A stretch of 64,000 nt of DNA from Streptomyces pactum (GTDB taxonomy: Bacteria > Actinomycetota > Actinomycetes > Streptomycetales > Streptomycetaceae). The position numbers and the translations under genes were made by a program. The stretch lies in contig NZ_CP019724.1 of the NCBI RefSeq assembly GCF_002005225.1, forward strand, positions 3,164,501-3,228,500, given 5' to 3'. Below, one piece after another: positions 8,420-16,377 of the stretch (its first letter is position 1; each line of letters begins with the position of its first letter). A model generated the notes under the pieces. The model was not told where the DNA came from. It did no database searches and saw nothing but the letters and a program-made list of their open reading frames with translations.

Positions 8420-9280
8420 ATGCTCAGGCTGGGCAGGCGTGGATTCGCGGCGCACGAGCCGGTGATCATGGCGATCGTGAACCGGACCCCGGACTCCTTC
8501 TACGACCGGGGGGCGACCTTCCGCGACGAGCCGGCCCTCGCGCGCGTGGAGCAGGCGGTGGCCGAGGGTGCCGCGATCATCGACGTCGGCGGGGTGAAGG
8601 CCGGACCGGGGGACGAGGTGTCGGCCGAGGAGGAGGCGCGGCGGACGGTGGGGTTCGTCGCGGAGGTGCGGCGGCGGTACCCGGACGTCGTGATCAGCGT
8701 GGACACCTGGCGGCACGAGGTCGGCGAGGCCGTGTGCGAGGCGGGGGCCGACGTGCTCAACGACGCGTGGGGCGGCGTCGATCCGAAGCTCGCGGAGGTC
8801 GCCGCGCGGTACGGGGCGGGGCTGGTGTGCACACACGCCGGCGGCGCTCAGCCGAGGACCCGGCCGCACCGGGTGACGTACGACGACGTCATGGCCGACA
8901 TCCTGAAGGTGACGCTGGGGCTGGCCGAGCGGGCGGTGGCGCTGGGCGTGCCGCGGGAGTCGGTGCTGATCGACCCCGGTCACGACTTCGGGAAGAACAC
9001 GCGGCACAGCCTGGAGGCGACGCGGCGGCTCGGGGAGATGGTGGAGACGGGGTGGCCGGTGCTGGTGTCCCTGTCCAACAAGGACTTCGTCGGGGAGACG
9101 CTGGACCGGCCCGTGAAGGAGCGGGTGCTGGGGACGCTGGCGACGACGGCGGTGTCCGCGTGGCTGGGGGCGCGGGTGTACCGGGTGCACGAGGTGGCGG
9201 AGACACGGCAGGTGCTGGACATGGTCGCGACCATCGCGGGCCACCGGGAGCCCGCCGTCGCCAGGCGGGGCCTGGCTTAG
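8420..9280 (+). CDS. folP2: dihydropteroate synthase homologue, FolP2 type
   Basis: Pterin-binding TIM barrel of 286 residues. The first signature reads I-M-A-I-V-N-R-T-P-D-S-F-Y-D, where classical DHPS has N-V-T-P-D-S-F-S-D; later motifs V-D-T-W-R, N-D-A-W-G-G and D-P-G-H-D-F-G-K are kept. This variant matches the actinobacterial FolP2 paralogue, whose mycobacterial members lack clear DHPS activity, so folate synthesis should not be assumed. ATG 8420 has GGAGAGG nine bases upstream; an ATG at 8396 would add eight residues. It is divergent from the DivIVA-domain gene. Confidence 0.85.
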   Translation: MLRLGRRGFAAHEPVIMAIVNRTPDSFYDRGATFRDEPALARVEQAVAEGAAIIDVGGVKAGPGDEVSAEEEARRTVGFVAEVRRRYPDVVISVDTWRHEVGEAVCEAGADVLNDAWGGVDPKLAEVAARYGAGLVCTHAGGAQPRTRPHRVTYDDVMADILKVTLGLAERAVALGVPRESVLIDPGHDFGKNTRHSLEATRRLGEMVETGWPVLVSLSNKDFVGETLDRPVKERVLGTLATTAVSAWLGARVYRVHEVAETRQVLDMVATIAGHREPAVARRGLA

Positions 9281-9373
9281 GGGACGGACTCGGGGACAGG
9301 CCCGGAGAAGACTCAGGGGAGGCCCAGGGGACCCAAGGGACCCAAGGGGCCCGACTCCCGCCCCCTGGCCCCT

Positions 9374-9407
9374 GGGGGCCTGGGGGCTGGGGGCCTGGGG
9401 ACCTGGG
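9374..9407 (+). other. G-quadruplex-type G-run cluster between convergent genes
   Basis: Five G-runs (5, 5, 5, 4 and 3 Gs at 9374-9378, 9382-9386, 9389-9393, 9397-9400 and 9405-9407) are separated by loops of 2-4 bases. They lie in the 147-bp space between the ends of folP2 and the LOG-family gene. The rest of that space is further GGGACCC-like repeats that can fold. It probably serves as a transcription end for one or both genes. Confidence 0.5.
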
Positions 9408-9427
9408 CCCATGGGCCCCGCTGGTGT

Positions 9428-10186
9428 CTACCGCCCCGCCTCCTTGGAGACCAGGGCCACCGCCTCGTCCACGTCGTCCGTGACGTGGAAGAGGAGGAGG
9501 TCCTTCTCCGCGGCCTTGCCCTGGGCGACCAGGGTGCCGCGGAGCCAGTCGACCAGCCCGCCCCAGTACTCGGAGCCGAAGAGGACGATGGGGAAACGGG
9601 TGACCTTCTGGGTCTGCACCAGGGTGAGGGCCTCGAAGAGTTCGTCGAGGGTGCCGAGTCCGCCGGGCAGCACCACGAAGCCCTGCGCGTACTTCACGAA
9701 CATCATCTTGCGGACGAAGAAGTAGCGGAAGTTCAGGCCGATGTCGACGTACGGGTTGAGCCCCTGCTCGAAGGGCAGCTCGATGCCGAGACCGACCGAG
9801 GTGCCGTTCGCCTCGAGGGCGCCCTTGTTGGCCGCCTCCATGGCGCCGGGCCCACCGCCGGTGATGACCGCGAAACCCGCTTCCACCAGGCCGCGCCCGA
9901 GCCGCACGCCCGCCTCGTACTCCGGTGAGTCCGCCGCCGTACGGGCGGAGCCGAAGACGCTGATCGCGGGTGGGAGTTCGGCCAGCGTGCCGAAGCCCTC
10001 GATGAACTCCGACTGGATGCGCAGGACGCGCCAGGGGTCGGTGTGCACCCAGTCCGTCGGGGCACGCTCGTCCAGCAGACGCTGGTCCGTGGTGCTCTTC
10101 TGCACCTGACCCCGCCGCCGGAGGACAGGGCCCAGGCGCTGCTCCTCCGGTGGCCGCTTCTTGCCCTCGGGGTTGCCGGTAGCCAT
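9428..10186 (-). CDS. LOG-family nucleotide-processing protein (TIGR00730)
   Basis: Rossmann-like protein of the 'lysine decarboxylase motif' or LOG family, which in characterised members releases cytokinin-type bases from nucleoside 5'-monophosphates; it is not an amino-acid decarboxylase. It shows G-G-G-P-G-A-M-E-A-A-N-K-G (about residues 112-124) and P-G-G-L-G-T-L-D-E-L (about 173-182). ATG 10186 (MATGNPEG) follows GGAGGG, giving 252 residues. Mycobacterial Rv1205 is the positional counterpart near folP2. Confidence 0.85.
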   Translation of the reverse strand: MATGNPEGKKRPPEEQRLGPVLRRRGQVQKSTTDQRLLDERAPTDWVHTDPWRVLRIQSEFIEGFGTLAELPPAISVFGSARTAADSPEYEAGVRLGRGLVEAGFAVITGGGPGAMEAANKGALEANGTSVGLGIELPFEQGLNPYVDIGLNFRYFFVRKMMFVKYAQGFVVLPGGLGTLDELFEALTLVQTQKVTRFPIVLFGSEYWGGLVDWLRGTLVAQGKAAEKDLLLFHVTDDVDEAVALVSKEAGR

Positions 10187-10294
10187 GCGCGCTCCCTCCA
10201 GTTCCAGGTTTCTCCACCTCAGCGTAGATCTACGCGGGTTACGTACGAGGGACCTCAGCATGTCCGTCACACAGCCGCGTAAACCCGGCGCGGA

Positions 10295-11374
10295 TCACGC
10301 GGTCAGCCAGGACCGCAGGCGCTCCTCCCCCGCGAGGATCTTCGCCACCTCGACCCGCTCGTCGCGCTTGTGGGCCAAGTGGGGGTTGCCCGGGCCGTAG
10401 TTGACCGCCGGGACGCCGAGCGCCGAGAAGCGCGACACGTCCGTCCAGCCGTACTTGGGCTGCGGGGTGCCGCCCACCGCCTCGATGAAGGCCGCCGCGG
10501 CCGGGTGGGACAGCCCCGGCAGGGCCGCGCCGCTGTGGTCGTCGACCACGAACTCCGCCACCCCGCAGTCCGCGAAGACCTCGCGCACGTGGGCGAGGGC
10601 CTCCTCGGGGCTGCGGTCCGGGGCGTAGCGGAAGTTGACCGTGACCACGCACTCGTCGGGGATGACGTTGCCCGCCACCCCGCCCGTGACGCCGACCGCG
10701 TTCAGGCCCTCGCGGTACTCCAGCCCGTCGATCACCGGGTAGCGCGGCTCGTACGCCGCCAGGCGCGCGAGGATCGGCGCGGCGGCGTGGATGGCGTTGG
10801 AACCCATCCAGGAGCGCGCGGAGTGCGCCCGCTCCCCCGTCGTCTTCAGCAGCACCCGCAGCGTGCCCTGGCAGCCGCCCTCCACCTGGCCGTCCGACGG
10901 TTCGAGCAGCACCGCGAAGTCGCCCTCCAGCCACTCGGGGTGCGCCTCGGCGACGTGCTTCAGCCCGTTCAGCTCGGCGGCGACCTCCTCGTTGTCGTAG
11001 AAGACGAAGGTCAGGTCGCGGTTGGGGGCCGGGACGGTGGCGGCGATGCGCAGTTGCACCGCGACACCCGCCTTCATGTCGCAGGTGCCGCACCCCCACA
11101 GCACGCCGTCCTCGTCCAGCCGCGACGGAACGTTGTCCGCGATCGGAACGGTGTCGATGTGGCCGGCCAGGAGCACCCGCTCCGCCCGCCCCAGATCCGT
11201 ACGCGCCACGACGTTGTTGCCGAACCGCTCGACCGACAGGTGCGGCAGGGCGCGCAGCGCGCTCTCGATCGCGTCCGCCAACGGCTCCTCGGTGCCGCTC
11301 TCGGAGGGGAAGTCGACGAGTCGCGCGGTAAGCTCCGCGGCGTCCAGCGTGAGGTCAAGCGGGGTATCGGCCAT
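10295..11374 (-). CDS. dapE: succinyl-diaminopimelate desuccinylase
   Basis: M20 metallopeptidase catalysing N-succinyl-LL-diaminopimelate hydrolysis in lysine and peptidoglycan precursor synthesis. The dimetal site is visible: G-H-I-D-T-V-P (about residues 70-76), C-D-M-K-A-G with the bridging Asp, Y-D-N-E-E-V with the catalytic Glu, L-E-P-S-D-G, and the final His in N-P-H-L-A-H-K. ATG 11374 gives 359 residues, typical for the family. dapC lies 2.3 kb away in the same orientation; dapD is not in this window. Confidence 0.93.
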   Translation of the reverse strand: MADTPLDLTLDAAELTARLVDFPSESGTEEPLADAIESALRALPHLSVERFGNNVVARTDLGRAERVLLAGHIDTVPIADNVPSRLDEDGVLWGCGTCDMKAGVAVQLRIAATVPAPNRDLTFVFYDNEEVAAELNGLKHVAEAHPEWLEGDFAVLLEPSDGQVEGGCQGTLRVLLKTTGERAHSARSWMGSNAIHAAAPILARLAAYEPRYPVIDGLEYREGLNAVGVTGGVAGNVIPDECVVTVNFRYAPDRSPEEALAHVREVFADCGVAEFVVDDHSGAALPGLSHPAAAAFIEAVGGTPQPKYGWTDVSRFSALGVPAVNYGPGNPHLAHKRDERVEVAKILAGEERLRSWLTA

Positions 11375-11458
11375 GGCTCCGACCCTAACTCCCCCGCCCT
11401 TTCGGGCACTGTGCGTACCCGGCGTACGCCACGCCCTACCCTCCAGTACCTTGTACGC

Positions 11459-12481
11459 GTGCTTCAGCCGTCCCCACCCCGCAAACGCCGTGGCCGCCTG
11501 CTCCGTTCCGGCGCGGCCTCCATGGTCCTGCTCGCGGTCGCCGGGTACCTCGCGGTGCAGTACGTCACCGGGGGCGTGGGCGCCCCCGGTTGCAAGGTCG
11601 TCTCGGCCGAGGACGACCGGACGACCTACGAGTTCACACCGGAGCAGGCGGTGAACGCAGCGACGATCACCGCCGTGGGCACCGCGCGCAACCTGCCGGA
11701 GCGGGCGGTGACGATCGCGCTGGCAACCGCCCTGCAGGAGTCGACACTGCGCAACATCGACTACGGCGACCGCGACTCTCTCGGCCTGTTCCAGCAGCGG
11801 CCGTCCCAGGGCTGGGGCACCCCGAAGGAGATCATGGACCCGGCCTACTCGGCGGCCAGGTTCTACGACCACCTGGTCGAGGTGCCCGGCTACACGCGCC
11901 TGCCGCTGACCGTCGCCGCCCAGCGCGTGCAGCGCAGCGGCTTCCCGCAGGCCTACGCCAAGCACGAAACGGACGCCAAGCTGCTCGCGGCCGCGCTGAC
12001 CGGACGCTCCGCGGCGACGCTGACCTGCGAGGGACGCCCGGGCGCGGCCCGGGCCGAGGGGCCGGCCGCGGTCCGCGCGGCGCTCGTACGGGACTTCGGG
12101 CAGGACGTGCTCCAGCCGGCCGGGGCGACCGCGGACGGCGCCTCGGCGGCACCCACGGCCTCCCCCTCCCCGACCCCGGGCGGAACGGGCGCCTCCGCCG
12201 GCTCCGACGGCTCCGACGGCTCCGACGGCTCCGACGGGCGGACCGTGACGCTGCCCGTGACCGCCGGCTCGGGCACGGAGGAGCGCCTCGACCGGCGAGG
12301 CTGGCAGCTCGCCCACTGGGCGGTGGCCAACGCCTCCTCGCTGCGCATCGAACGCGTCTCCTACGCGGGCCGCGTGTGGACCGCGGGAAGCACCGACAGC
12401 AAGTGGTACCCGACGGGTACGGGCAGCACGGGCGGCGCCGAGCGGGCCGCGGGGTCCGTCCGCATCACCTCCGCGCGGTAG
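11459..12481 (+). CDS. lysozyme-fold-like secreted or membrane-anchored protein
   Basis: A 340-residue protein: basic N-terminus, one membrane helix (about 19-40), then a domain with T-A-L-Q-E-S-T-L-R-N and G-L-F-Q-Q-R-P-S-Q-G-W-G (about 95-125) resembling transglycosylase/lysozyme folds with a candidate catalytic Glu. A Ser/Gly/Asp repeat linker (G-S-D repeats near 245-258) precedes a C-terminal domain of unknown fold. It is a widespread Streptomyces family without assigned function. GTG 11459 has no ribosome site; TACCTT at 11447-11452 ends six bases before it, so the mRNA may be leaderless. Confidence 0.7.
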   Translation: MLQPSPPRKRRGRLLRSGAASMVLLAVAGYLAVQYVTGGVGAPGCKVVSAEDDRTTYEFTPEQAVNAATITAVGTARNLPERAVTIALATALQESTLRNIDYGDRDSLGLFQQRPSQGWGTPKEIMDPAYSAARFYDHLVEVPGYTRLPLTVAAQRVQRSGFPQAYAKHETDAKLLAAALTGRSAATLTCEGRPGAARAEGPAAVRAALVRDFGQDVLQPAGATADGASAAPTASPSPTPGGTGASAGSDGSDGSDGSDGRTVTLPVTAGSGTEERLDRRGWQLAHWAVANASSLRIERVSYAGRVWTAGSTDSKWYPTGTGSTGGAERAAGSVRITSAR

Positions 12482-12804
12482 CGCTCGCCCGTACGAGCCG
12501 TCACCCCTGGGAGTTACCCGCACCGGCGTCGGGTCGACGCGGTGCGCGGGTTTGCGCGCCGTCGCCCCTCGTTCCGCCGGAGTCCAGGAGCATCAAGGGC
12601 TGTAAGGATTCGGCAGACTTCCCGAACCGGAGTCCTTTTGCCCGTTTTTCTGTGCACCTGATAATGCGACGCATTACCAACTCTTTACGTTGCGCCGCCG
12701 CAACCTTCCTGGCCTTCGAGCGGTAGTCACTGCGTCCGAGCCCGGTCGATCACTCGCCGGGCACGGTCGGATTCCTCATCATTGACTTCCGTCGAAGGAG
12801 CATC
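12482..12804 (+). promoter_or_regulatory. intergenic region with housekeeping-like promoter
   Basis: TTGCCC (12638-12643) and GATAAT (12660-12665) are 16 bases apart and form a plausible principal-sigma promoter for the secreted protein downstream, with a leader of about 130 bases. The first part holds GC-rich inverted sequence after the preceding gene (CCGCACCGG... / ...GGTGCGCGG, about 12518-12550) that may terminate it. No gene is seen here. Confidence 0.5.
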
Positions 12805-13236
12805 ATGTCCCTCCCCCTGACCCGCCGGATCGCCCGTGCCGCGCTGCTCGTCGCTGCGGGAGCGGCTGCCGGGGTCGGTGCGGCCGGCTCCGCCAGCGCG
12901 GCTCCCGAACTGCCGGCCACCCCGAACCTCGGGGGACTGACCGCCCTGGACGGGGCGAACGTCGGCAACACCGTCGACTCCGCGGCCCAGAGCGTCACCA
13001 AGACCGCGGGTGACACCGGCGGCAAGGCCCTCAAGAAGTCCGTGCCGGCCGCGGGCAAGACCGGTGGCTCGGTCGTCAAGAAGGCCACCCCGGTGGCCCA
13101 GAAGGCCGCCGGTGACGCGGCGGACTCCGCCGGCGACGTCGTCGGTGACACGGCGCAGACGGCCACGAAGGACGGACTGCCGAAGGACGCGCTGGGCACG
13201 GGCGGGCTGCCGGTGCAGGATCTGCCGGTCGGCTGA
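12805..13236 (+). CDS. small secreted Ala/Lys-rich protein, unknown function
   Basis: 143 residues with a clear Sec signal peptide ending A-S-A-A-P (about residue 29-33). The mature part is low-complexity (Ala, Gly, Lys, Asp, Thr), with repeated K-T-A-G-D / A-A-G-D-A-A-like segments and no cysteines. GAAGGAG precedes ATG 12805. It resembles short secreted Streptomyces proteins of no known function. A surface or cell-wall polycation role is conceivable but not supported by a domain. Confidence 0.75.
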   Translation: MSLPLTRRIARAALLVAAGAAAGVGAAGSASAAPELPATPNLGGLTALDGANVGNTVDSAAQSVTKTAGDTGGKALKKSVPAAGKTGGSVVKKATPVAQKAAGDAADSAGDVVGDTAQTATKDGLPKDALGTGGLPVQDLPVG

Positions 13237-13358
13237 CGGCGGCCGCGCCCGGCTCGTACGGCGCCGGGGTCTGGGGTTCCCAGGCCCCGGCGTTCGCGTG
13301 TCCACGCCGGGGCGGTGGGCGCGCGTCGCGACCACGCACCCGGCGTGGGGCGGCCAGG

Positions 13359-13645
13359 GCGCCGGGCACCATGCGCCGGGCGCCATGCGCCGGGCGCCAT
13401 GCGCCGGGCGCCATGCGTCCGGCGTCGGGCGTCCGGCCTCGGGCGTCCGGCGTCAGGCATCCGGCGTCGGGCGTCCGGCATCCGGCGTCGGGCGTCCGGC
13501 CTCGGGCGTCGGGCGTCAGGCATCCGGCGTCGGGCGTCCGGCATCCGGCGTCGGGCGTCCGGCCTCGGGCGTCCGGCCTCGGGCGTCCGGCGTCCGGCCT
13601 CGGGCGTCCGGCGTGAGACCTCAGGCGTCGGGCGTCCGGCCTCAG
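13359..13645. repeat. heptanucleotide tandem array, 41 units in register
   Basis: From 13359 to 13645 the sequence divides into 41 consecutive 7-base units without an insertion or deletion. Units 1-8 alternate GCGCCGG and GC(G/A)CCAT; units 9-41 are mostly GCGTCCG, GCGTCGG, GCCTCGG, GCATCCG or GCGTCAG. Higher-order repeats of several units are visible (for example GCATCCG-GCGTCGG-GCGTCCG recurs). The array fills most of the convergent space between the secreted-protein gene and dapC, and its last unit contains the dapC stop codon. Because 7 is not a multiple of 3, open frames through it are artefacts. Confidence 0.95.
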
Positions 13646-14739
13646 GCCGTCAGCCGCTCCACTGCCGCGCGTACGCGCTCGTCCGTGGCCGTGAGGGCTA
13701 CGCGGACGAAGTTGCCGCCCGCCGGGCCGTAGAAGTCGCCGGGGGCCACCAGGACGCCGCGTTCGGCCAACCGGGCCACCGTGTCCCAGCAGGACTCGTC
13801 GCGGGTGGCCCAGAGGTAGAGGCTGGCCTCGCTGTGCTCGATGCGGAAGCCGTGGCCGAGGAGCGCCCCGCGCAGGGCCGTGCGGCGGGCCGCGTAGCGC
13901 TCGCGCTGGACGCGGACGTGCTCGTCGTCGCCCAGAGCCGCCACCACGGCCGCCTGGGTCGGCGCCGGGGTCATCATGCCGCCGTGCTTGCGGATCTCCA
14001 GGAGGGGTCCCAGGACGGCCGGGTCGCCCGCGAGGAAGGCCGCCCGGTAGCCCGCGAGGTTGGAGCGCTTGGAGAGCGAGTGGACGGCCACCAGGCCGTC
14101 GTACGAGCCGCCGTTGACGTCCGGGTGGAGGACGGAGACCGGGTCGGCCTCCCAGCCCAGCTCCAGGTAGCACTCGTCGGAGACGACGAGGACGCCGTGC
14201 TGGCGGGCCCAGGACACGATCCGGGTCAGGTCGGGCTTCGACAGCACCTTGCCGGTCGGGTTCGACGGGGAGTTGAGCCACAGGAGCCGCAGGCCCGTCG
14301 GGTCCAGCTCGGTCGGGTCGTCGTACGCCTCGTACTCCGCGCGGGCCAGGCGCGCACCGACCTCGTACGTCGGGTAGGCCAGCCGCGGGAAGGCGACCCG
14401 GTCGCCGGGTCCGAGACCGAGCTGGGTCGGGAGCCAGGCGACGAGTTCCTTGGAGCCGACGACGGGCAGGACGTGGCGGTGGGTGACGTCCCGGGCGCCG
14501 AGGCGGCGCTCGACCCAGCCGGTGATCGCGTCGCGCAGTGCCGGGGTGCCCCAGACCGTCGGGTAGCCCGGTGAGTCCGCCGCGTCGATCAGGGCCTTCT
14601 GGATCAGCTCGGGGACCGGGTCGACCGGGGTGCCGACGGAGAGGTCGACGATGCCGTCCGGATGCGCGGCGGCCGTCTTCTTGTACGGCTCCAGCTTGTC
14701 CCAGGGGAAGGCCGGAAGCCGGTCGGAGACTGCGGACAC
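13642..14739 (-). CDS. dapC: N-succinyldiaminopimelate aminotransferase (class I/II)
   Basis: PLP-dependent transaminase, fold type I, of the actinobacterial DapC group, acting before DapE in the succinylase branch of lysine/DAP synthesis. Seen are N-S-P-S-N-P-T-G (about 163-170), D-E-C-Y (about 193-196) and the PLP lysine in H-S-L-S-K-R-S-N (about 223-230). GTG 14739 (VSAVSDRL) gives 365 residues, the family length; upstream codons to ATG 14814 are low-complexity R/T/G. The ferredoxin gene directly upstream in the same direction is the standard fdxC-dapC arrangement of actinobacteria. Confidence 0.9.
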   Translation of the reverse strand: MSAVSDRLPAFPWDKLEPYKKTAAAHPDGIVDLSVGTPVDPVPELIQKALIDAADSPGYPTVWGTPALRDAITGWVERRLGARDVTHRHVLPVVGSKELVAWLPTQLGLGPGDRVAFPRLAYPTYEVGARLARAEYEAYDDPTELDPTGLRLLWLNSPSNPTGKVLSKPDLTRIVSWARQHGVLVVSDECYLELGWEADPVSVLHPDVNGGSYDGLVAVHSLSKRSNLAGYRAAFLAGDPAVLGPLLEIRKHGGMMTPAPTQAAVVAALGDDEHVRVQRERYAARRTALRGALLGHGFRIEHSEASLYLWATRDESCWDTVARLAERGVLVAPGDFYGPAGGNFVRVALTATDERVRAAVERLTA

Positions 14740-14872
14740 GGTGACTGGCTCACTTTCTTCGGTGCGGCCGGTGCGGCCGGTGCGGCTGCGGGGCGAAACG
14801 CCTCGGTCCCGCACGGCGTCGATCGGGGCGATCAGCCGTACGGGACCGGGGCGGCGCGGTGCGGGGCCGCTC

Positions 14873-15193
14873 CTACTGGTTCTGCGGCGGCAGCGCGGCG
14901 ACGAACGGGTGGTCGCGCTCGATCAGCCCCAGCTTGCTGGCGCCGCCGGGCGAGCCGAGCTCGTCGAAGAACTCGACGTTCGCCTTGTAGTAGTCCTTCC
15001 ACTCCTCCGGAGTGTCGTCCTCGTAGAAGATCGCCTCGACCGGGCAGACCGGCTCACAGGCACCACAGTCGACGCATTCGTCCGGGTGGATGTACAAGGA
15101 CCGCTGGCCCTCGTAGATGCAGTCGACCGGGCACTCCTCGATGCACGCCTTGTCCTTCACGTCGACACAAGGCTGCGCGATGACGTAGGTCAC
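14873..15193 (-). CDS. fdxA: 7Fe ferredoxin [3Fe-4S][4Fe-4S]
   Basis: A 106-residue seven-iron ferredoxin. Cysteines lie in C-V-D-V-K-D-K-A-C-I-E-E-C-P-V-D-C and C-V-D-C-G-A-C-E-P-V-C-P; the first cluster has the spacing of a [3Fe-4S] site. A C-terminal extension after the second motif is typical of FdxA/FdxC. It is a low-potential electron carrier, partner unknown; the dapC linkage is conserved but functionally unexplained. GTG 15193 follows AGGAGG. Confidence 0.95.
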   Translation of the reverse strand: MTYVIAQPCVDVKDKACIEECPVDCIYEGQRSLYIHPDECVDCGACEPVCPVEAIFYEDDTPEEWKDYYKANVEFFDELGSPGGASKLGLIERDHPFVAALPPQNQ

Positions 15194-15333
15194 GCTGTCG
15201 TTCCTCCTCGATAGGGCGCTGGCGGGCCTCCTCAGGCTCCGCCGCCTGGCGCGCGGGAGCGCGGCGTCGTCGATGCCCGCCCCTAGTATCTCCGTTCTTG
15301 GGCATGATCCGAACAGGAGGGGTGGACCGACCC

Positions 15334-16347
15334 GTGGAAATCTCTGCCGCAGGGCGTCTTGAGGTTCGTATCACCGCTGCTGACGTGGGCAAACGAGTCT
15401 CCGTCCGGCGCTTGAGCGAACCGGGTGTCGCGGGCGGGAACTTCACCGACACGGTCGGTGTTCTCACATCATGGAACGACGGTGTGTTGCTCATCACACG
15501 GAAGAGTGGCGAATCCGTCCGTATCCCCGAGTCCGCGTTGGTCGCGGGGAAGGTCGTGCCGTCGGCGCCCGCGCGTCGGCGCGGACCCGCCGCCTCCTAC
15601 GAGGAGCTGGCGAGGGTTGCCTCGCGGGCCTGGTGCCCCGTGGAGGGCGAGCGGCTCGGTGAGTGGGAGCTGCGGGCGGCCGCCGGGTTCACCCGGCGGG
15701 CCAACTCCGTACTCCCGCTGGGCGATCCGGGGCTGCCGCTCGACGAGGCGCTGACCGCCGTACGGCGCTGGTACGCCGAACGGGGCCTGCCCGCGTACGT
15801 CCAGACCGCGACCGGGGCCGAGGGCACGCAGGAGCTGCTGTCCGCCGAGCTGGAGCGGCGGGGCTGGATCCGGGAGGTGACGGCCGAGGTGTGGACCGGC
15901 GGACTGGCGCCGGTCGCCGACCTGGCGGAGGGGACCGGTGTGGCCCTGTCCCGGGAGGCGGACGAGGCGTGGCTGGCGCGGTACCAGCGCAAGGGGGTGA
16001 GCGACGTGGCCCTGCGGGTGCTGAACGCCGGACCGTCGGTGTGGTTCGCGACGGTGCCCGGTGCGGCCGCGGGCGCCCCCGCGGCGATCGGGCGGTGTGT
16101 CGTGGACGGGCGGTGGGCCTCGTTCGCGGCCGTCGAGGTCGACCCCGCGCAGCGTCGCCGGGGACTCGCGACCGCGGTGATGGCCGCGCTGGCCCGGCGG
16201 GCACTCGACGAGGGCGCGTCCGCGGCGTGGCTCCAGGTCGAGACGGACAACGCGGGGGCGCGGGCGCTGTACGCCGGCATGGGCTTCACGGCACATCACG
16301 CGTACCACCACTACCGGGAGCCCCCGAACGCCGGAACGGACCGGTAA
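15334..16347 (+). CDS. GNAT-family N-acetyltransferase with N-terminal SH3-like domain
   Basis: About 337 residues. The first ~75 (L-E-V-R-I-T-A-A-D-V-G-K-R-V-S-V-R) look like a small beta-barrel. The C-terminal half is a GNAT domain with the acetyl-CoA loop R-R-R-G-L-A-T-A-V (about 270-278) and Y-A-G-M-G-F near the end. The substrate is unknown. GTG 15334 has GGGTGG eight bases upstream; ATG 15304 is possible. TAGTAT at 15284-15289 is a candidate -10 box. It is followed by a SirB1-family gene after 30 bp. Confidence 0.8.
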   Translation: MEISAAGRLEVRITAADVGKRVSVRRLSEPGVAGGNFTDTVGVLTSWNDGVLLITRKSGESVRIPESALVAGKVVPSAPARRRGPAASYEELARVASRAWCPVEGERLGEWELRAAAGFTRRANSVLPLGDPGLPLDEALTAVRRWYAERGLPAYVQTATGAEGTQELLSAELERRGWIREVTAEVWTGGLAPVADLAEGTGVALSREADEAWLARYQRKGVSDVALRVLNAGPSVWFATVPGAAAGAPAAIGRCVVDGRWASFAAVEVDPAQRRRGLATAVMAALARRALDEGASAAWLQVETDNAGARALYAGMGFTAHHAYHHYREPPNAGTDR

Positions 16348-16377
16348 CCGATCACCGCGAAAGGGCACGAACCAGCC

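Noticed and set aside
12660..12725. Short reading frame M-R-R-I-T-N-S-L-R before the secreted-protein gene
   Set aside because: It starts at the candidate -10 box, has no ribosome site and atypical codon use; more likely leader sequence.
13315..13640. Open frames through the heptamer array encoding repeated A-S-G-V-G-R-P-type peptides
   Set aside because: All frames are open because the 7-mer contains no stop in any phase; there is no start site or codon bias, so a repeat protein is not supported.
13359..13645. CRISPR array
   Set aside because: Units are only 7 bp and contiguous, without spacers, and no cas genes are present.
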